In this document: positions 34,459-43,164 of the stretch, piece after piece
How positions within the stretch are numbered: position 1 is the first letter of the stretch
Layout of the letters: every line of letters begins with the position of its first letter
NCBI GenBank assembly: GCA_023251255.1
Contig: JAHEZD010000040.1
Span: forward strand, 1-49,098
Source: Chitinophagaceae bacterium
GTDB lineage: Bacteria > Bacteroidota > Bacteroidia > Chitinophagales > Chitinophagaceae
Direction of reading: 5' to 3'
DNA length: 49,098 nt
Translations under genes and position numbers: made by a program
The notes under the pieces: generated by a model
What the model was told of the DNA's origin: nothing
The model's input: the letters and a program-made list of their open reading frames with translations, nothing else
Database searches by the model: none

Positions 34459-35571
34459 ATGAAACAACGATTGATGATTGCCATGGCCATTGCCATAACC
34501 ATTGCGGGTTGCAAGGGAACAAAAACCGAAACCAGGACCGGCATCACAAAAGCTGCTTTTGGTACAGTTGACGGTAAGGATGTATCCCTTTATACACTTA
34601 CCAATAGCAAGGGCAACCAAGTTAAGATTACCACCTATGGGGGCATAGTTACTTCATGGACCTTCCCTGATAAGGCCGGAAAAAAAGAGAGCATCCTTGT
34701 AGGCTTTGATAGCCTTAACCAGTACCTGCAGAAGCCCCCTTACTTCGGTGCATTGATTGGTAGGTATGGTAACCGTATAGCTAATGGCAAATTCAAGATT
34801 GATACCGCAACTTACACATTGGCAACCAACGATGGCAAGAACCATTTACATGGTGGCAACAAAGGTTTCGATAAAGTGGTGTGGGATGCAGCCACTGTAA
34901 ATGATACCACGCCAACTTTATTGTTGAGCTATAGTAGCAAGGATGGCGAAGAGGGTTATCCGGGAAACCTGAAAGTGAACGTTCGCTATACATTGACCAA
35001 TGAGGATGAACTGGAAATAGCATACAATGCCGAAACCGACAAGCCAACCTATGTAAACCTTACGCAGCATAATTACTATAACTTAAGTGGCGATGTAAAC
35101 AATACCATCCTCAATGAGAACCTGTTTATTGATGCAGATCATTTCACGCCAGTTGACAGTACATTGATCCCTACAGGCGAAATCAAATCAGTAAAGGGCT
35201 TGCCCTTTGATTTTACCAAAGCCGAAAAAATAGGAGCAAGAATAGATTCAGTAAAAGGCGGTTACGACCATAATTGGGTACTGAACAAAAAAGATACATC
35301 CTTAACAATGGTTGCTACTTTATCCGATGCAACCAGCGGAAGGAAGATGGATGTTTATACAACAGAACCGGGCCTGCAGTTCTATACAGGCAATTTCCTC
35401 GACGGTAAGTTTATCAACCATGATGGCAAATCTATTAAGCAGCATACTGCCTTATGTTTGGAAACACAACATTTTCCCAACTCCCCCAACCAACCAAATT
35501 TCCCAACAACCTTGTTGAAGCCGGGGCAAAAATACCATACTGTTACGAAGTATAAATTATCTATCCAGTAA
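34459..35571 (+). CDS. galM: Aldose 1-epimerase, lipoprotein
   Basis: 370 residues. The N-terminus MKQRLMIAMAIAITIAGC ends in a lipobox, so it is probably a periplasm-facing lipoprotein. The mutarotase fold shows YGGIVTSW, IGRYGNRIANGKF, HLHGGNKGFDKVVWD and LTQHNYYNLSG with the two active-site histidines. The catalytic glutamate is in ALCLETQHFPNSPNQPNFP. It interconverts alpha and beta anomers of aldoses, and in this operon would equilibrate arabinose released by GH127 before uptake. The last gene of the ara cluster, followed by a strong terminator. Confidence 0.93.
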   Translation: MKQRLMIAMAIAITIAGCKGTKTETRTGITKAAFGTVDGKDVSLYTLTNSKGNQVKITTYGGIVTSWTFPDKAGKKESILVGFDSLNQYLQKPPYFGALIGRYGNRIANGKFKIDTATYTLATNDGKNHLHGGNKGFDKVVWDAATVNDTTPTLLLSYSSKDGEEGYPGNLKVNVRYTLTNEDELEIAYNAETDKPTYVNLTQHNYYNLSGDVNNTILNENLFIDADHFTPVDSTLIPTGEIKSVKGLPFDFTKAEKIGARIDSVKGGYDHNWVLNKKDTSLTMVATLSDATSGRKMDVYTTEPGLQFYTGNFLDGKFINHDGKSIKQHTALCLETQHFPNSPNQPNFPTTLLKPGQKYHTVTKYKLSIQ

Positions 35572-35593
35572 TGGCCAGGTTACCTGTTTTTAG

Positions 35594-35619
35594 AAGCCGC
35601 TGTGAAGCGGCTTTTTTTA
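35594..35619 (+). terminator. Rho-independent terminator of the arabinose operon
   Basis: Stem AAGCCGC / GCGGCTT (35594-35600, 35607-35613), loop TGTGAA, then a T-run to 35618. It lies 23 bp after galM. Confidence 0.9.
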
Positions 35620-35867
35620 TGCGCAATAATTTCCATGTCTATCAAGTATGGATAACCGTTGCCACAGTAAAATAGTACATCATTATAGTTAAACGTGGCA
35701 TTTGCCCCCCTTCATCCATGTTCTACTTTCGATTAGTTTCTCAAAAGGTTATTTATTGCTTATTTAGAATGCTTGACTGTATGATACTAAGCTACTTATG
35801 GTAGGAATTACCTTCATGCAATTCTCCTCTTTTCACGTAAGCAAAACTTGGCTGTTTAATTTTTTTT

Positions 35868-36317
35868 ATGTTGGTAAAACAATACTTCGAAGATTTTGAG
35901 CTGGATACTGTACGCTATACAAAGGGCAGGACAGTTACCGAAACTGATATTGTTGTTCATGCTGGTCAAAGCGGCGACTTTTTCCCCCATCATATGGATG
36001 AAGAATGGTGCAAGACACAGCCGTTCAAAAAGCGGATTGCACATGGCACACTGATCTTTACCATTGGCATTGGACTTACTGCTGAGGTGGTGAATGAAGC
36101 CGCCATGACTTATGGATATGAGAGATTGCGTTTTATAAAGCCCGTTTTTATTGGTGATACCATCAAGACCACCGTTACCATAAAAGATAAAAGGGACCAT
36201 AAGAAACCTGGCTTTGGCTTGGTAACGGAACTGGTGGAAGTGCATAACCAGCACAAGGAACTGGTAATGGTTTGCGAACATATTTTACTGGCCAACAAAA
36301 AGGAACTGAATGGGTGA
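35868..36317 (+). CDS. MaoC-like (R)-enoyl-CoA hydratase
   Basis: 149 residues, a single hot-dog fold. [23 protein letters not shown] carries the MaoC hydratase-2 motif, shown here by its landmarks: the catalytic Asp of SGD and the His of PHH. Then [15 protein letters not shown] and [11 protein letters not shown] follow. Such proteins reversibly hydrate 2-enoyl-CoA thioesters, or act on CoA esters in short-chain acid catabolism. It overlaps the next gene by 8 bp and starts an operon with a solute-binding protein and two CoA-transferases, implying a CoA-linked pathway rather than fatty acid metabolism. First gene after a 250-bp promoter-sized gap. Confidence 0.87.
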   Translation: MLVKQYFEDFELDTVRYTKGRTVTETDIVVHAGQSGDFFPHHMDEEWCKTQPFKKRIAHGTLIFTIGIGLTAEVVNEAAMTYGYERLRFIKPVFIGDTIKTTVTIKDKRDHKKPGFGLVTELVEVHNQHKELVMVCEHILLANKKELNG

Positions 36318-37479
36318 GATTGTACTACATGGAATTACTTGGAACCATAGCCGTGGCATAACGCCATTACTAGCTGCATCGCAACGTTTCCATGAATTGA
36401 ATCCACATATAGAAATCAAGTGGACCAAGAGGACTTTACAGGAATTTGCCGATTTTCCCATAGAAAGATTGACAGAAAATTACGACCTATTAATCATTGA
36501 CCATCCTTGGGTGGGCTGTGCCGCTGCAACGGAATGTGTGCTGCCTTTGGAACAATATTTATCACAGGATTATTTAGATGACCAATTACAGAACAGTGTT
36601 GGTTATTCCCATTCAAGTTATAACTACAACCACCATCAATGGGCATTGGCCATAGATGCTGCTGCACCTTTTGCCAGTTACAGGAAGGATTTATTGGAAG
36701 CAAACGGAATGGCCGTTCCCGGAACCTGGGAAGAAGTGCTTGCAATCGCAAAATTGGGCAAAGTAGCGGTGCCTGCAATCCCCATTGATTTGTTGATGAA
36801 CTTCTATACTTTCTGCATAGCTGCAGGGCAGGCGCCCTTTGCAGATGAAAAGGAAGTAATTGATGAGGCAACGGGCATTGAAGCTTTACGGATCATGAAC
36901 AGTTTGTACAGTTTGGTTGATAGGAGCATGTTTTCCAAAAACCCTATTGCAGTTGCAGAAGCAATGGCAGCAGCTAATGATTATTGGTATTGTCCATTTT
37001 CATATGGTTACAGCAATTATTCACGGGTTGGATATGCAAAAAACCTGTTGCATTATGCTGATGTGGTTAGCATGAACAACCAGCAACTGCAGACCACTAT
37101 CGGAGGAACTGGACTGTCGGTGTCAGCATTTAGCCAACATAAGCAAGAAGCTATTGCTTTTGCAGAAATGACCTGTTCAGCTTCCTGCCAATCTACTTTG
37201 TATGTGGAGAATGGTGGGCAGCCGGGACACTTGGCTGCTTGGAAAAACGAGCTGGCCAATATAATGACCAATAACTTTTTCAGTAATAATTTGCCTGCAA
37301 TGGAAAGAGGCTACGTTCGCCCACGGTACAATGGATACCTCTATTTCCAGGACCATGCAGGAGCGTTTATCCATGATTTTTTGAGCGGTAAAAGCAAGGA
37401 TGCCAAACAGGTGCTAAAAGAAGTCAATAGGATTTATAAGTATAGCGTGGAAAAAAATCAATCATCCATTTCAGTATGA
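36310..37479 (+). CDS. Family 1 extracellular solute-binding-like protein without signal peptide
   Basis: 389 residues. It reads as an ABC-importer sugar-binding protein (SBP family 1): [19 protein letters not shown] at the N-terminus, [12 protein letters not shown], an A[12 protein letters not shown] substrate loop and [10 protein letters not shown]. But it begins directly at what is normally the mature N-terminus, with no signal peptide or lipobox, and no permease or ATPase genes are nearby. The start is constrained by an 8-bp overlap with the MaoC gene, and it overlaps the first CoA-transferase by ATGA. It is therefore likely a cytoplasmic ligand-binding or scavenging protein working with the CoA-transferases. 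Family fold confident, role undefined. Confidence 0.82.
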   Translation: MGEIVLHGITWNHSRGITPLLAASQRFHELNPHIEIKWTKRTLQEFADFPIERLTENYDLLIIDHPWVGCAAATECVLPLEQYLSQDYLDDQLQNSVGYSHSSYNYNHHQWALAIDAAAPFASYRKDLLEANGMAVPGTWEEVLAIAKLGKVAVPAIPIDLLMNFYTFCIAAGQAPFADEKEVIDEATGIEALRIMNSLYSLVDRSMFSKNPIAVAEAMAAANDYWYCPFSYGYSNYSRVGYAKNLLHYADVVSMNNQQLQTTIGGTGLSVSAFSQHKQEAIAFAEMTCSASCQSTLYVENGGQPGHLAAWKNELANIMTNNFFSNNLPAMERGYVRPRYNGYLYFQDHAGAFIHDFLSGKSKDAKQVLKEVNRIYKYSVEKNQSSISV

Positions 37480-38618
37480 ACAATTTACCATTGAACGGTT
37501 TAGTTGTGCTGGAATTCAGCCAATATCTATCCGGACCATCGGCAGGGCTGAGGTTGGCCGATCTAGGTGCCAGGGTCATTAAAATAGAGCGCCCCAAAGG
37601 AGGTGATGCAGGGAGGAGATTGGCCATAAAAAATTTATGGTTGGGCGATGATTCATTATTGTTCCATACCATCAACCGGAACAAGGAAAGTTTTACGGCC
37701 GATTTGAAAAATGCAGAAGACGTAGCTATTGTAAAGGAACTTATCTCCAAGGCAGATGTTGCCATACACAATTTCCGTCCCGGTATCATGGAAAAAATCG
37801 GGTTGGGTTATGACGTTGTTCAGCAGATAAATCCCCGTATAGTGTATGGTGAAATAAGTGGTTACGGGAAAACCGGACCATGGAAGAACAAGCCTGGGCA
37901 GGACCTGCTATTGCAGGCAGTTGCGGGCCTAACCTATACAACAGGCAATGAAGGGGACGCTCCTGTGCCCTTTGGTTTGTCCATTGCAGATACCTTATGC
38001 GGCGCACAGTTGGTACAGGGTGTTTTAGCTGCATTGATCAGGAGGCAGAAGACAAATAAAGGAGCATTGATCGAAATCAGTTTAATGGAATCCCTGCTCG
38101 ATTTCCAGTTTGAATTATTGACCACCTATTTCAACAGCAATCAGGATGTAAAAAGAAGCGGCATCAGTAACGGCAACCCTCTACTTGGGGCCCCTTACGG
38201 TATCTATGAAACGGCCAATGGCTATATTGCCATTGCAATGATGGACATTCACACACTGGCAGGAGTAATAGAGTGCGATGAATTATTCAATTATACCAAG
38301 GAGCATGCGTTTATCAATCGTGACGATATCAAGTCAATATTGACAGATTATTTGAAGCAGTTCAATACGGACCATTGGCTAATTAAATTGCAGGCACATG
38401 ATTTATGGGCAATGGAAGTGCTGGATTGGAACATGATGCTGGAAAGTGAAGCTTATAAAGTGCTGCAAATGGAACAAGTGCTAAAGCTTGATAGCGGAAA
38501 ATCCGTAACAACCACCCGCTGCCCCATCAGGATTAATGGGCAGAAACTGGTTTCGTCAAAAGCAGCACCATCACTGGGCCAGCACAATAAAGAGGTATAC
38601 GCAGATTTTATAAACTGA
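37476..38618 (+). CDS. Class III (CaiB/BaiF) CoA-transferase, first copy
   Basis: 380 residues. VVLEFSQYLSGPSAGLRLAD (8-27) and GARVIKIERP (31-40) are the N-terminal CoA-binding motifs. LHTINRNK-like FHTINRNKESFTADLK and HNFRPGIMEKIGLGYD follow. The catalytic aspartate is kept as Asp172 in SIADTLCGAQ. Class III enzymes move CoA between carboxylic acids through an aspartyl-CoA thioester. Substrates unknown. It overlaps the solute-binding-like gene by ATGA and precedes a paralogue after 90 bp; the two share layout throughout and may form a heteromer or act on successive acids. Confidence 0.9.
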   Translation: MNNLPLNGLVVLEFSQYLSGPSAGLRLADLGARVIKIERPKGGDAGRRLAIKNLWLGDDSLLFHTINRNKESFTADLKNAEDVAIVKELISKADVAIHNFRPGIMEKIGLGYDVVQQINPRIVYGEISGYGKTGPWKNKPGQDLLLQAVAGLTYTTGNEGDAPVPFGLSIADTLCGAQLVQGVLAALIRRQKTNKGALIEISLMESLLDFQFELLTTYFNSNQDVKRSGISNGNPLLGAPYGIYETANGYIAIAMMDIHTLAGVIECDELFNYTKEHAFINRDDIKSILTDYLKQFNTDHWLIKLQAHDLWAMEVLDWNMMLESEAYKVLQMEQVLKLDSGKSVTTTRCPIRINGQKLVSSKAAPSLGQHNKEVYADFIN

Positions 38619-38708
38619 TGCCAGACAGGGCCTTACTGTTAGCAGGGATGGCCCATGAATGACGTAAAACAGGATTCTCAGGAAAGAAATTATTAGTAAA
38701 CAAATCAC

Positions 38709-39881
38709 ATGAAGTTATTGCAGGACATAGTGGTTATTGATTTCAGCCAGTTTTTATCTGGCCCCTCAGCGGCACTGCGTTTGGCAGACATGGGGGCCCA
38801 AGTGATAAAGATTGAGAAACCTGGAACGGGTGATATCTGTCGCCATCTCTATGTGTCTGATGTGATGATAGAAGGTGAGTCAACCATTTTTCACGCCATC
38901 AACCGGAACAAAAAAAGTTATGCTGCCGATTTGAAGAATGAAGAGGATATAGAGAAGATAAAAATTTTGTTGAAGAAGGCAGATGTGGTGCTGCACAATT
39001 TCCGCCCCGGTGTAATGCAGCGTCTAGGTCTGGATTATGAAACGGTAAAAGCAATCAATCCGCAAATTATTTATGCGGAAGTAAGTGGCTATGGCAATGA
39101 AGGTCCCTGGAAGGATTTACCTGGTCAGGACCTGCTGCTCCAAGCGGCATCAGGTGTTACATGGTTAAGCAATAGCAGCAATAAGAACCCCACACCAATG
39201 GGGGTGGCAGTGGTGGACATTTTAGCCGGAACACATATTGCGCAAGGTATCCTGGCCTGTTTATATAAAAGGGGGATAACTGGGGAAGGGGCACTGGTAC
39301 AAGTGAGCATGTTTGAAAGTATCTTGGACTTCCAATTTGAAGTGCTGACCTGTTATTATAACGATGGGAAGCAGCTCCCGGTGCGCAGTGCGGTCAATGG
39401 TGCCAATGCTTATATTGCTGCTCCTTATGGTATCTATAAAACGGAGGACGGTTACTTGGCACTGGCAATGGGCGATATTGTAAAACTTGCCCAATTGTTG
39501 AGTTGCAAGGAACTGGAACAATACAGTGACAGTGCAGAATGGTTCGATAAACGTGATGAAATAAAAGCTGTTCTGGTAGACCTGCTAATAACCAATACAA
39601 CCAGTCATTGGTTATCCATTTTGGAACCGGCAGATATTTGGTGTGCAAGGGTTTTGGGCTATAAGGAACTGATGAACGAGGAAGCCTATCAAGCATTGAA
39701 TATGGAAATTGTGGTGAAAACGAGCAATGGGCTCTCCATCACTACAACCAGGTGCCCGATAAGGGTTGACGGAAAAACTTTCTCATCGGATAAAGGTGCA
39801 CCAATGTTGGGTGAACACAATGAGGAGATTGATGAACAGTTTGGTTTGAAGAAGGAAGTGGCGATGGCCCATAGTTCATAG
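38709..39881 (+). CDS. Class III (CaiB/BaiF) CoA-transferase, second copy
   Basis: 390 residues, clearly paralogous to the preceding gene: VVIDFSQFLSGPSAALRLAD, VIKIEKPGTGD, FHAINRNKKSYAADLKN, HNFRPGVMQRLGLDY. Catalytic Asp170 is in VAVVDILAGTH. Both copies keep the nucleophile, so both should be active, in contrast to families where one copy is degenerate. It probably arose by local duplication followed by divergence. The cluster (MaoC, binding protein, two CoA-transferases, lactonase) points to CoA activation of a sugar-derived or aromatic acid; the true substrate cannot be read from sequence. Confidence 0.9.
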   Translation: MKLLQDIVVIDFSQFLSGPSAALRLADMGAQVIKIEKPGTGDICRHLYVSDVMIEGESTIFHAINRNKKSYAADLKNEEDIEKIKILLKKADVVLHNFRPGVMQRLGLDYETVKAINPQIIYAEVSGYGNEGPWKDLPGQDLLLQAASGVTWLSNSSNKNPTPMGVAVVDILAGTHIAQGILACLYKRGITGEGALVQVSMFESILDFQFEVLTCYYNDGKQLPVRSAVNGANAYIAAPYGIYKTEDGYLALAMGDIVKLAQLLSCKELEQYSDSAEWFDKRDEIKAVLVDLLITNTTSHWLSILEPADIWCARVLGYKELMNEEAYQALNMEIVVKTSNGLSITTTRCPIRVDGKTFSSDKGAPMLGEHNEEIDEQFGLKKEVAMAHSS

Positions 39882-39979
39882 GCCATCGCAATATGCGGGC
39901 TGATGGAGGGGCCGGACATCACTGCTATCTATGAACCATGACCTATTTCTAATTAACTACAAAGAAATTTGCGATTGCG

Positions 39980-40834
39980 ATGCCCAATAAGATAATTGAT
40001 ACACATATCCACATCTGGAATTTTGACAAAGCAGCATATGCTTGGTTGGATGGCAATACTTCCATACTGAACCGTACCTATCATATTGAAGAAATAGAAA
40101 CAGAAAGGCTTGCCGTTGGCGTGTCAGAAGGGGTGCTTGTACAGGCTTCAAATACTTTTGAGGATACTGATTGGATGCTGGAAAAAGCCTCAGCAACCGA
40201 TTGGTTGAAAGGCGTGGTAGGTTGGTTGCCACTAATGGACCCCGATGCAACGAATAAGGCATTGACAGGTAAATATCTTGCCAATAATTATTACAAAGGT
40301 GTCAGGCATTTAATCCACGATGAACCCAATGCAGACTGGTTATTGCAGCCAACTGTACTGGAGAGCTTGCAGCTATTGGCAGACAATAACCTCACTTACG
40401 ATGTGGTAGGCGTATTGCCCCAGCATATAGAAACAGTGTTGAAGGTTGCAGCAAAAATCCCTTCCTTGAAAATGGTGTTCGATCATTTGAATCAGCCGCC
40501 CATCAAATCAAAGGAGCAATTTGGCGTTTGGGGAACACTCATGAAAGAGGCAGCCCAGCATACCAATTTCCATGCAAAGGTCTCCGGGTTGGGAACGGCC
40601 ACTGGAAATTTGGATGGATGGAGTGAAGATGACCTGGTTCCCTACATCGCATTTATCATGGAGAATTTTGGGGAGGACAGGTGCTTTTGTGGTGGCGACT
40701 GGCCAGTAAGTTTATTGGCTGGCAGCTATACCAAAACATGGACAGTTTATAAAAATGCGATAGAACAATTAACTGGTCCATCGGCACAGGAGAAGATATT
40801 CTATACTAACGCCAAACAATTCTATCAACTGTAA
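39980..40834 (+). CDS. Amidohydrolase-family lactonase (fuconolactonase/rhamnonolactonase-like)
   Basis: 284 residues. TIM-barrel amidohydrolase 2 type: DTHIHIWN (HxH, 7-14), VGWLPLMDP, YKGVRHLIHDEPN, FDHLNQPPIK, HAKVSGLGT and CGGDWPVSLL with the conserved aspartate. This is the COG3618 layout that includes L-fuconolactonase and L-rhamnono-1,4-lactonase. It would open a sugar aldonolactone to the free acid, in the cytoplasm. Next to a RhaT-type transporter, a deoxyhexose or related sugar is a sensible guess. It is separated from the CoA-transferase by 98 bp, including a TATGAACCATGACC palindrome remnant. Confidence 0.8.
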   Translation: MPNKIIDTHIHIWNFDKAAYAWLDGNTSILNRTYHIEEIETERLAVGVSEGVLVQASNTFEDTDWMLEKASATDWLKGVVGWLPLMDPDATNKALTGKYLANNYYKGVRHLIHDEPNADWLLQPTVLESLQLLADNNLTYDVVGVLPQHIETVLKVAAKIPSLKMVFDHLNQPPIKSKEQFGVWGTLMKEAAQHTNFHAKVSGLGTATGNLDGWSEDDLVPYIAFIMENFGEDRCFCGGDWPVSLLAGSYTKTWTVYKNAIEQLTGPSAQEKIFYTNAKQFYQL

Positions 40835-40835
40835 T

Positions 40836-40897
40836 AAAACGAAGTTTTTCACTTTGCGCCCGTGCCCTGCTTTTACTGGCAGGCATGCTTTGTGGTA
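40836..40897. repeat. Half copy of the accac(c)aag hairpin family
   Basis: AAACGAAGTTTTTCACTTTG followed by CCTGCTTTTACTGGCAGGCA and CTTTGTGGTAAG, matching the right half of the dispersed hairpin. It fills the whole gap between the lactonase and RhaT genes. Confidence 0.5.
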
Positions 40898-40917
40898 AGA
40901 CCCAATGGTAACAAACA

Positions 40918-41958
40918 ATGAGTTTATTCAACGGCATATTTTTTCACAGTGTTGGTGCGGCCGGGGCCTCACTTTGCTACACCCCACAGAAGAAAGTAAA
41001 AGGCTGGGCATGGCAAACTTATTGGTTGGCACAAGCTGCTATTTGTTGGCTCATCCTGCCACTGTTCATTGCTTGGGTTACCATTCCTGAATTGTTCAGG
41101 GTCTTGCACGAATCACCATCAAGTGCCATGTGGCACTCATTCCTATATGGCATGGCATATGGCATTGGCGGTACTGCATTTGGTATGGCCATACGTTATG
41201 TTGGTTACTCCTTAACCTATGCCATTGCAGTTGGCATTTCCTGTGTGGTGGGAACTCTATTGCCACCTATCATGAATGGCACGTTGGCTGAGACATTAAA
41301 GGGCAATGGATCCGGCTATATTGTTTCAGGAATTGTGATGGGAGCTTTGGGGATTGCTATTTGTGGCATTGCTGGGCGGAACAAGGAGAAGGACATCGAG
41401 AAAAGGCAACAGCAGGGCAATGTTGTTTTTTCCCTTTCCAAAGGATTGCCCCTATGTATTTTGGCTGGGGTGCTCTCCGCTTTATATGGCTTTGCCATTG
41501 CAGAAGGGGCTCCGATTGCTACAGTGGCTGAACAATATGGAGCAGGCAATTTCAAGATAAATGTGGTGTATATCTTTTCCAATACAGGAGCCTTTGTCAC
41601 CACGTTCTTCTATTGCTTGTACCTGCATATTAAAGAGAAAACCTTTGGTGAATATACTGCATCAACCAAGGTATTGGGAACCAACTTTATCATGGCGATG
41701 ATTACCGGTGTGCTCTGGTATTTCCAGTTTTTCTTTTATGGCCTGGGCCATGTGAACCTTGGGAAATATCAATTTTCAAGCTGGGCGATCCATATGGTCA
41801 TGTTGGTATTCTTTAGTGCACTAGCCGGATTGCTCATGAAAGAATGGAAAATGTGCAGTAACAAAACATTGCAGTTGCTGGCATTGGCACTGGCCATTTT
41901 AATAGCTTCGGTTTTAGTGTTAACTTATGGCAATTATCTGGGTGGATTGAAGGTCTAG
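40918..41958 (+). CDS. RhaT-type sugar/proton symporter
   Basis: 346 residues with ten predicted transmembrane helices, e.g. YWLAQAAICWLILPLFIAWV, YGMAYGIGGTAFGMAIRYVG, LTYAIAVGISCVVGTLLPPI and IHMVMLVFFSALAGLLMKEW. The L-rhamnose-H+ symporter (RhaT) family is recognisable from this pattern and from AEGAPIATVAEQYGAG and VVYIFSNTGAF. Imports a methylpentose or related sugar across the inner membrane. No rhamnose isomerase/kinase/aldolase genes are present in the window, so the imported sugar more probably goes through the neighbouring lactonase route. Starts 83 bp after the lactonase. Confidence 0.85.
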   Translation: MSLFNGIFFHSVGAAGASLCYTPQKKVKGWAWQTYWLAQAAICWLILPLFIAWVTIPELFRVLHESPSSAMWHSFLYGMAYGIGGTAFGMAIRYVGYSLTYAIAVGISCVVGTLLPPIMNGTLAETLKGNGSGYIVSGIVMGALGIAICGIAGRNKEKDIEKRQQQGNVVFSLSKGLPLCILAGVLSALYGFAIAEGAPIATVAEQYGAGNFKINVVYIFSNTGAFVTTFFYCLYLHIKEKTFGEYTASTKVLGTNFIMAMITGVLWYFQFFFYGLGHVNLGKYQFSSWAIHMVMLVFFSALAGLLMKEWKMCSNKTLQLLALALAILIASVLVLTYGNYLGGLKV

Positions 41959-41985
41959 GCACAAATTTCACGGATAATTTTAGTG

Positions 41986-42040
41986 CTATACAAAAAACGG
42001 AACTTTAATTTTTATGGCCCATGCCTTTGTGGTAAGGTTG
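41986..42040. repeat. Degenerate half copy of the accac(c)aag hairpin family
   Basis: AAAAAACGGAACTTTAATTT and CCATGCCTTTGTGGTAAGG resemble the right half of the dispersed hairpin. It occupies part of the gap between RhaT and the Gfo/Idh gene. Confidence 0.4.
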
Positions 42041-42086
42041 CCTTTCAGTTATCAACTTGAAGTGTTGATACAATATCAAGAACATC

Positions 42087-43160
42087 ATGCAGCAGGATAC
42101 CTATTATAAGCCTCAAAAAAATATTTCCATCTGCATCATTGGTGCGGGTGGCATTATCAATGATGCACATCTGCCAGCCTACCAAATTGCTGGCTACCAT
42201 GTAGCAGGCATCTACGATATCAACCAGGAAAAAGCAACTGCACTGGCCGAAAAGTTCAACATCGGAAACGTGTACAGCAGTTTGGATGAAATGATTGCTG
42301 GCAGTAATGGACCCACCATTTATGATATTGCCTTACCAGCAACGGCCATCATGGATGTGCTCAAGCAACTGCCCAACAAATCCGTCGTCCTCATCCAGAA
42401 GCCCATGGGCAATAACCTGGAAGAAGCCAGGGAAATACTGGAGCTGACCAGGTCCAAACAAATGATTGCAGCAGTCAATTTCCAGTTGCGTTATGCACCG
42501 TTTATTGAAGCAGCAAGAGGTATCATAGCAGCAGGGAGCCTTGGTGAACTATGCGATATGGAAGTGTATGTAAATGTGAACACGCCCTGGAACCTCTGGA
42601 CCTTCATGCATGGCATGCCACGTATTGAAATACTCTACCATAGCATCCATTACGTGGATTTGATCCGTTCCTTCTTGGGCAATCCAACGGGCGTGTACGC
42701 TAGAACGGTCAAGCATCCCTGCATGAACGAACTGGCCTCGGTGCGCACCAGCATCATCATGGACTATGGTGAAATGGTCCGTGCCAATATCCTTACCAAC
42801 CATTGCCACCAGTTTGGTCACCATAACCAGCATTCCTACATCAAGTTTGAGGGTACCAAGGGCGCTATCAAAATAAACATGGGTGTGCTCATTGATTATC
42901 CACGCGGTGTGCCGGATATGTTTGAATATATCATCATGGAAGAGGGCAAGCAACCGGAATGGAAGGAACTGGATGTAAGGGGTGGTTGGTTCCCCCATGC
43001 ATTTATTGGCAGCATGGCACAGGTGATGATGGCGGTTGATGGCACCATTGCCAAACCGGACAATAGTGTGGAGGATTGCATTTACACGATGGCCTGTGTG
43101 GAAGCGGCCTATCAAAGCAATGATAGCGGGGGCATTAAACTTCAAGAAATAATCCACTGA
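42087..43160 (+). CDS. Gfo/Idh/MocA family oxidoreductase
   Basis: 357 residues. N-terminal Rossmann fold: ICIIGAGGIINDAHLPAYQ with GxGGxxN dinucleotide loop (about 15-33), YDIALPATAIMDVL, and LIQKPMGNNLEEA, where the usual EKP motif is QKP; the conserved lysine is kept. The C-terminal domain contains HSIHYVDLIRSFLG. Members oxidise or reduce sugars and inositols with NAD(P). No signal sequence, so cytoplasmic. Four bp upstream of the pectate lyase start, so they form an operon. It may provide the dehydrogenase step before the lactonase, which is inference. Confidence 0.87.
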   Translation: MQQDTYYKPQKNISICIIGAGGIINDAHLPAYQIAGYHVAGIYDINQEKATALAEKFNIGNVYSSLDEMIAGSNGPTIYDIALPATAIMDVLKQLPNKSVVLIQKPMGNNLEEAREILELTRSKQMIAAVNFQLRYAPFIEAARGIIAAGSLGELCDMEVYVNVNTPWNLWTFMHGMPRIEILYHSIHYVDLIRSFLGNPTGVYARTVKHPCMNELASVRTSIIMDYGEMVRANILTNHCHQFGHHNQHSYIKFEGTKGAIKINMGVLIDYPRGVPDMFEYIIMEEGKQPEWKELDVRGGWFPHAFIGSMAQVMMAVDGTIAKPDNSVEDCIYTMACVEAAYQSNDSGGIKLQEIIH

Positions 43161-43164
43161 TAAG

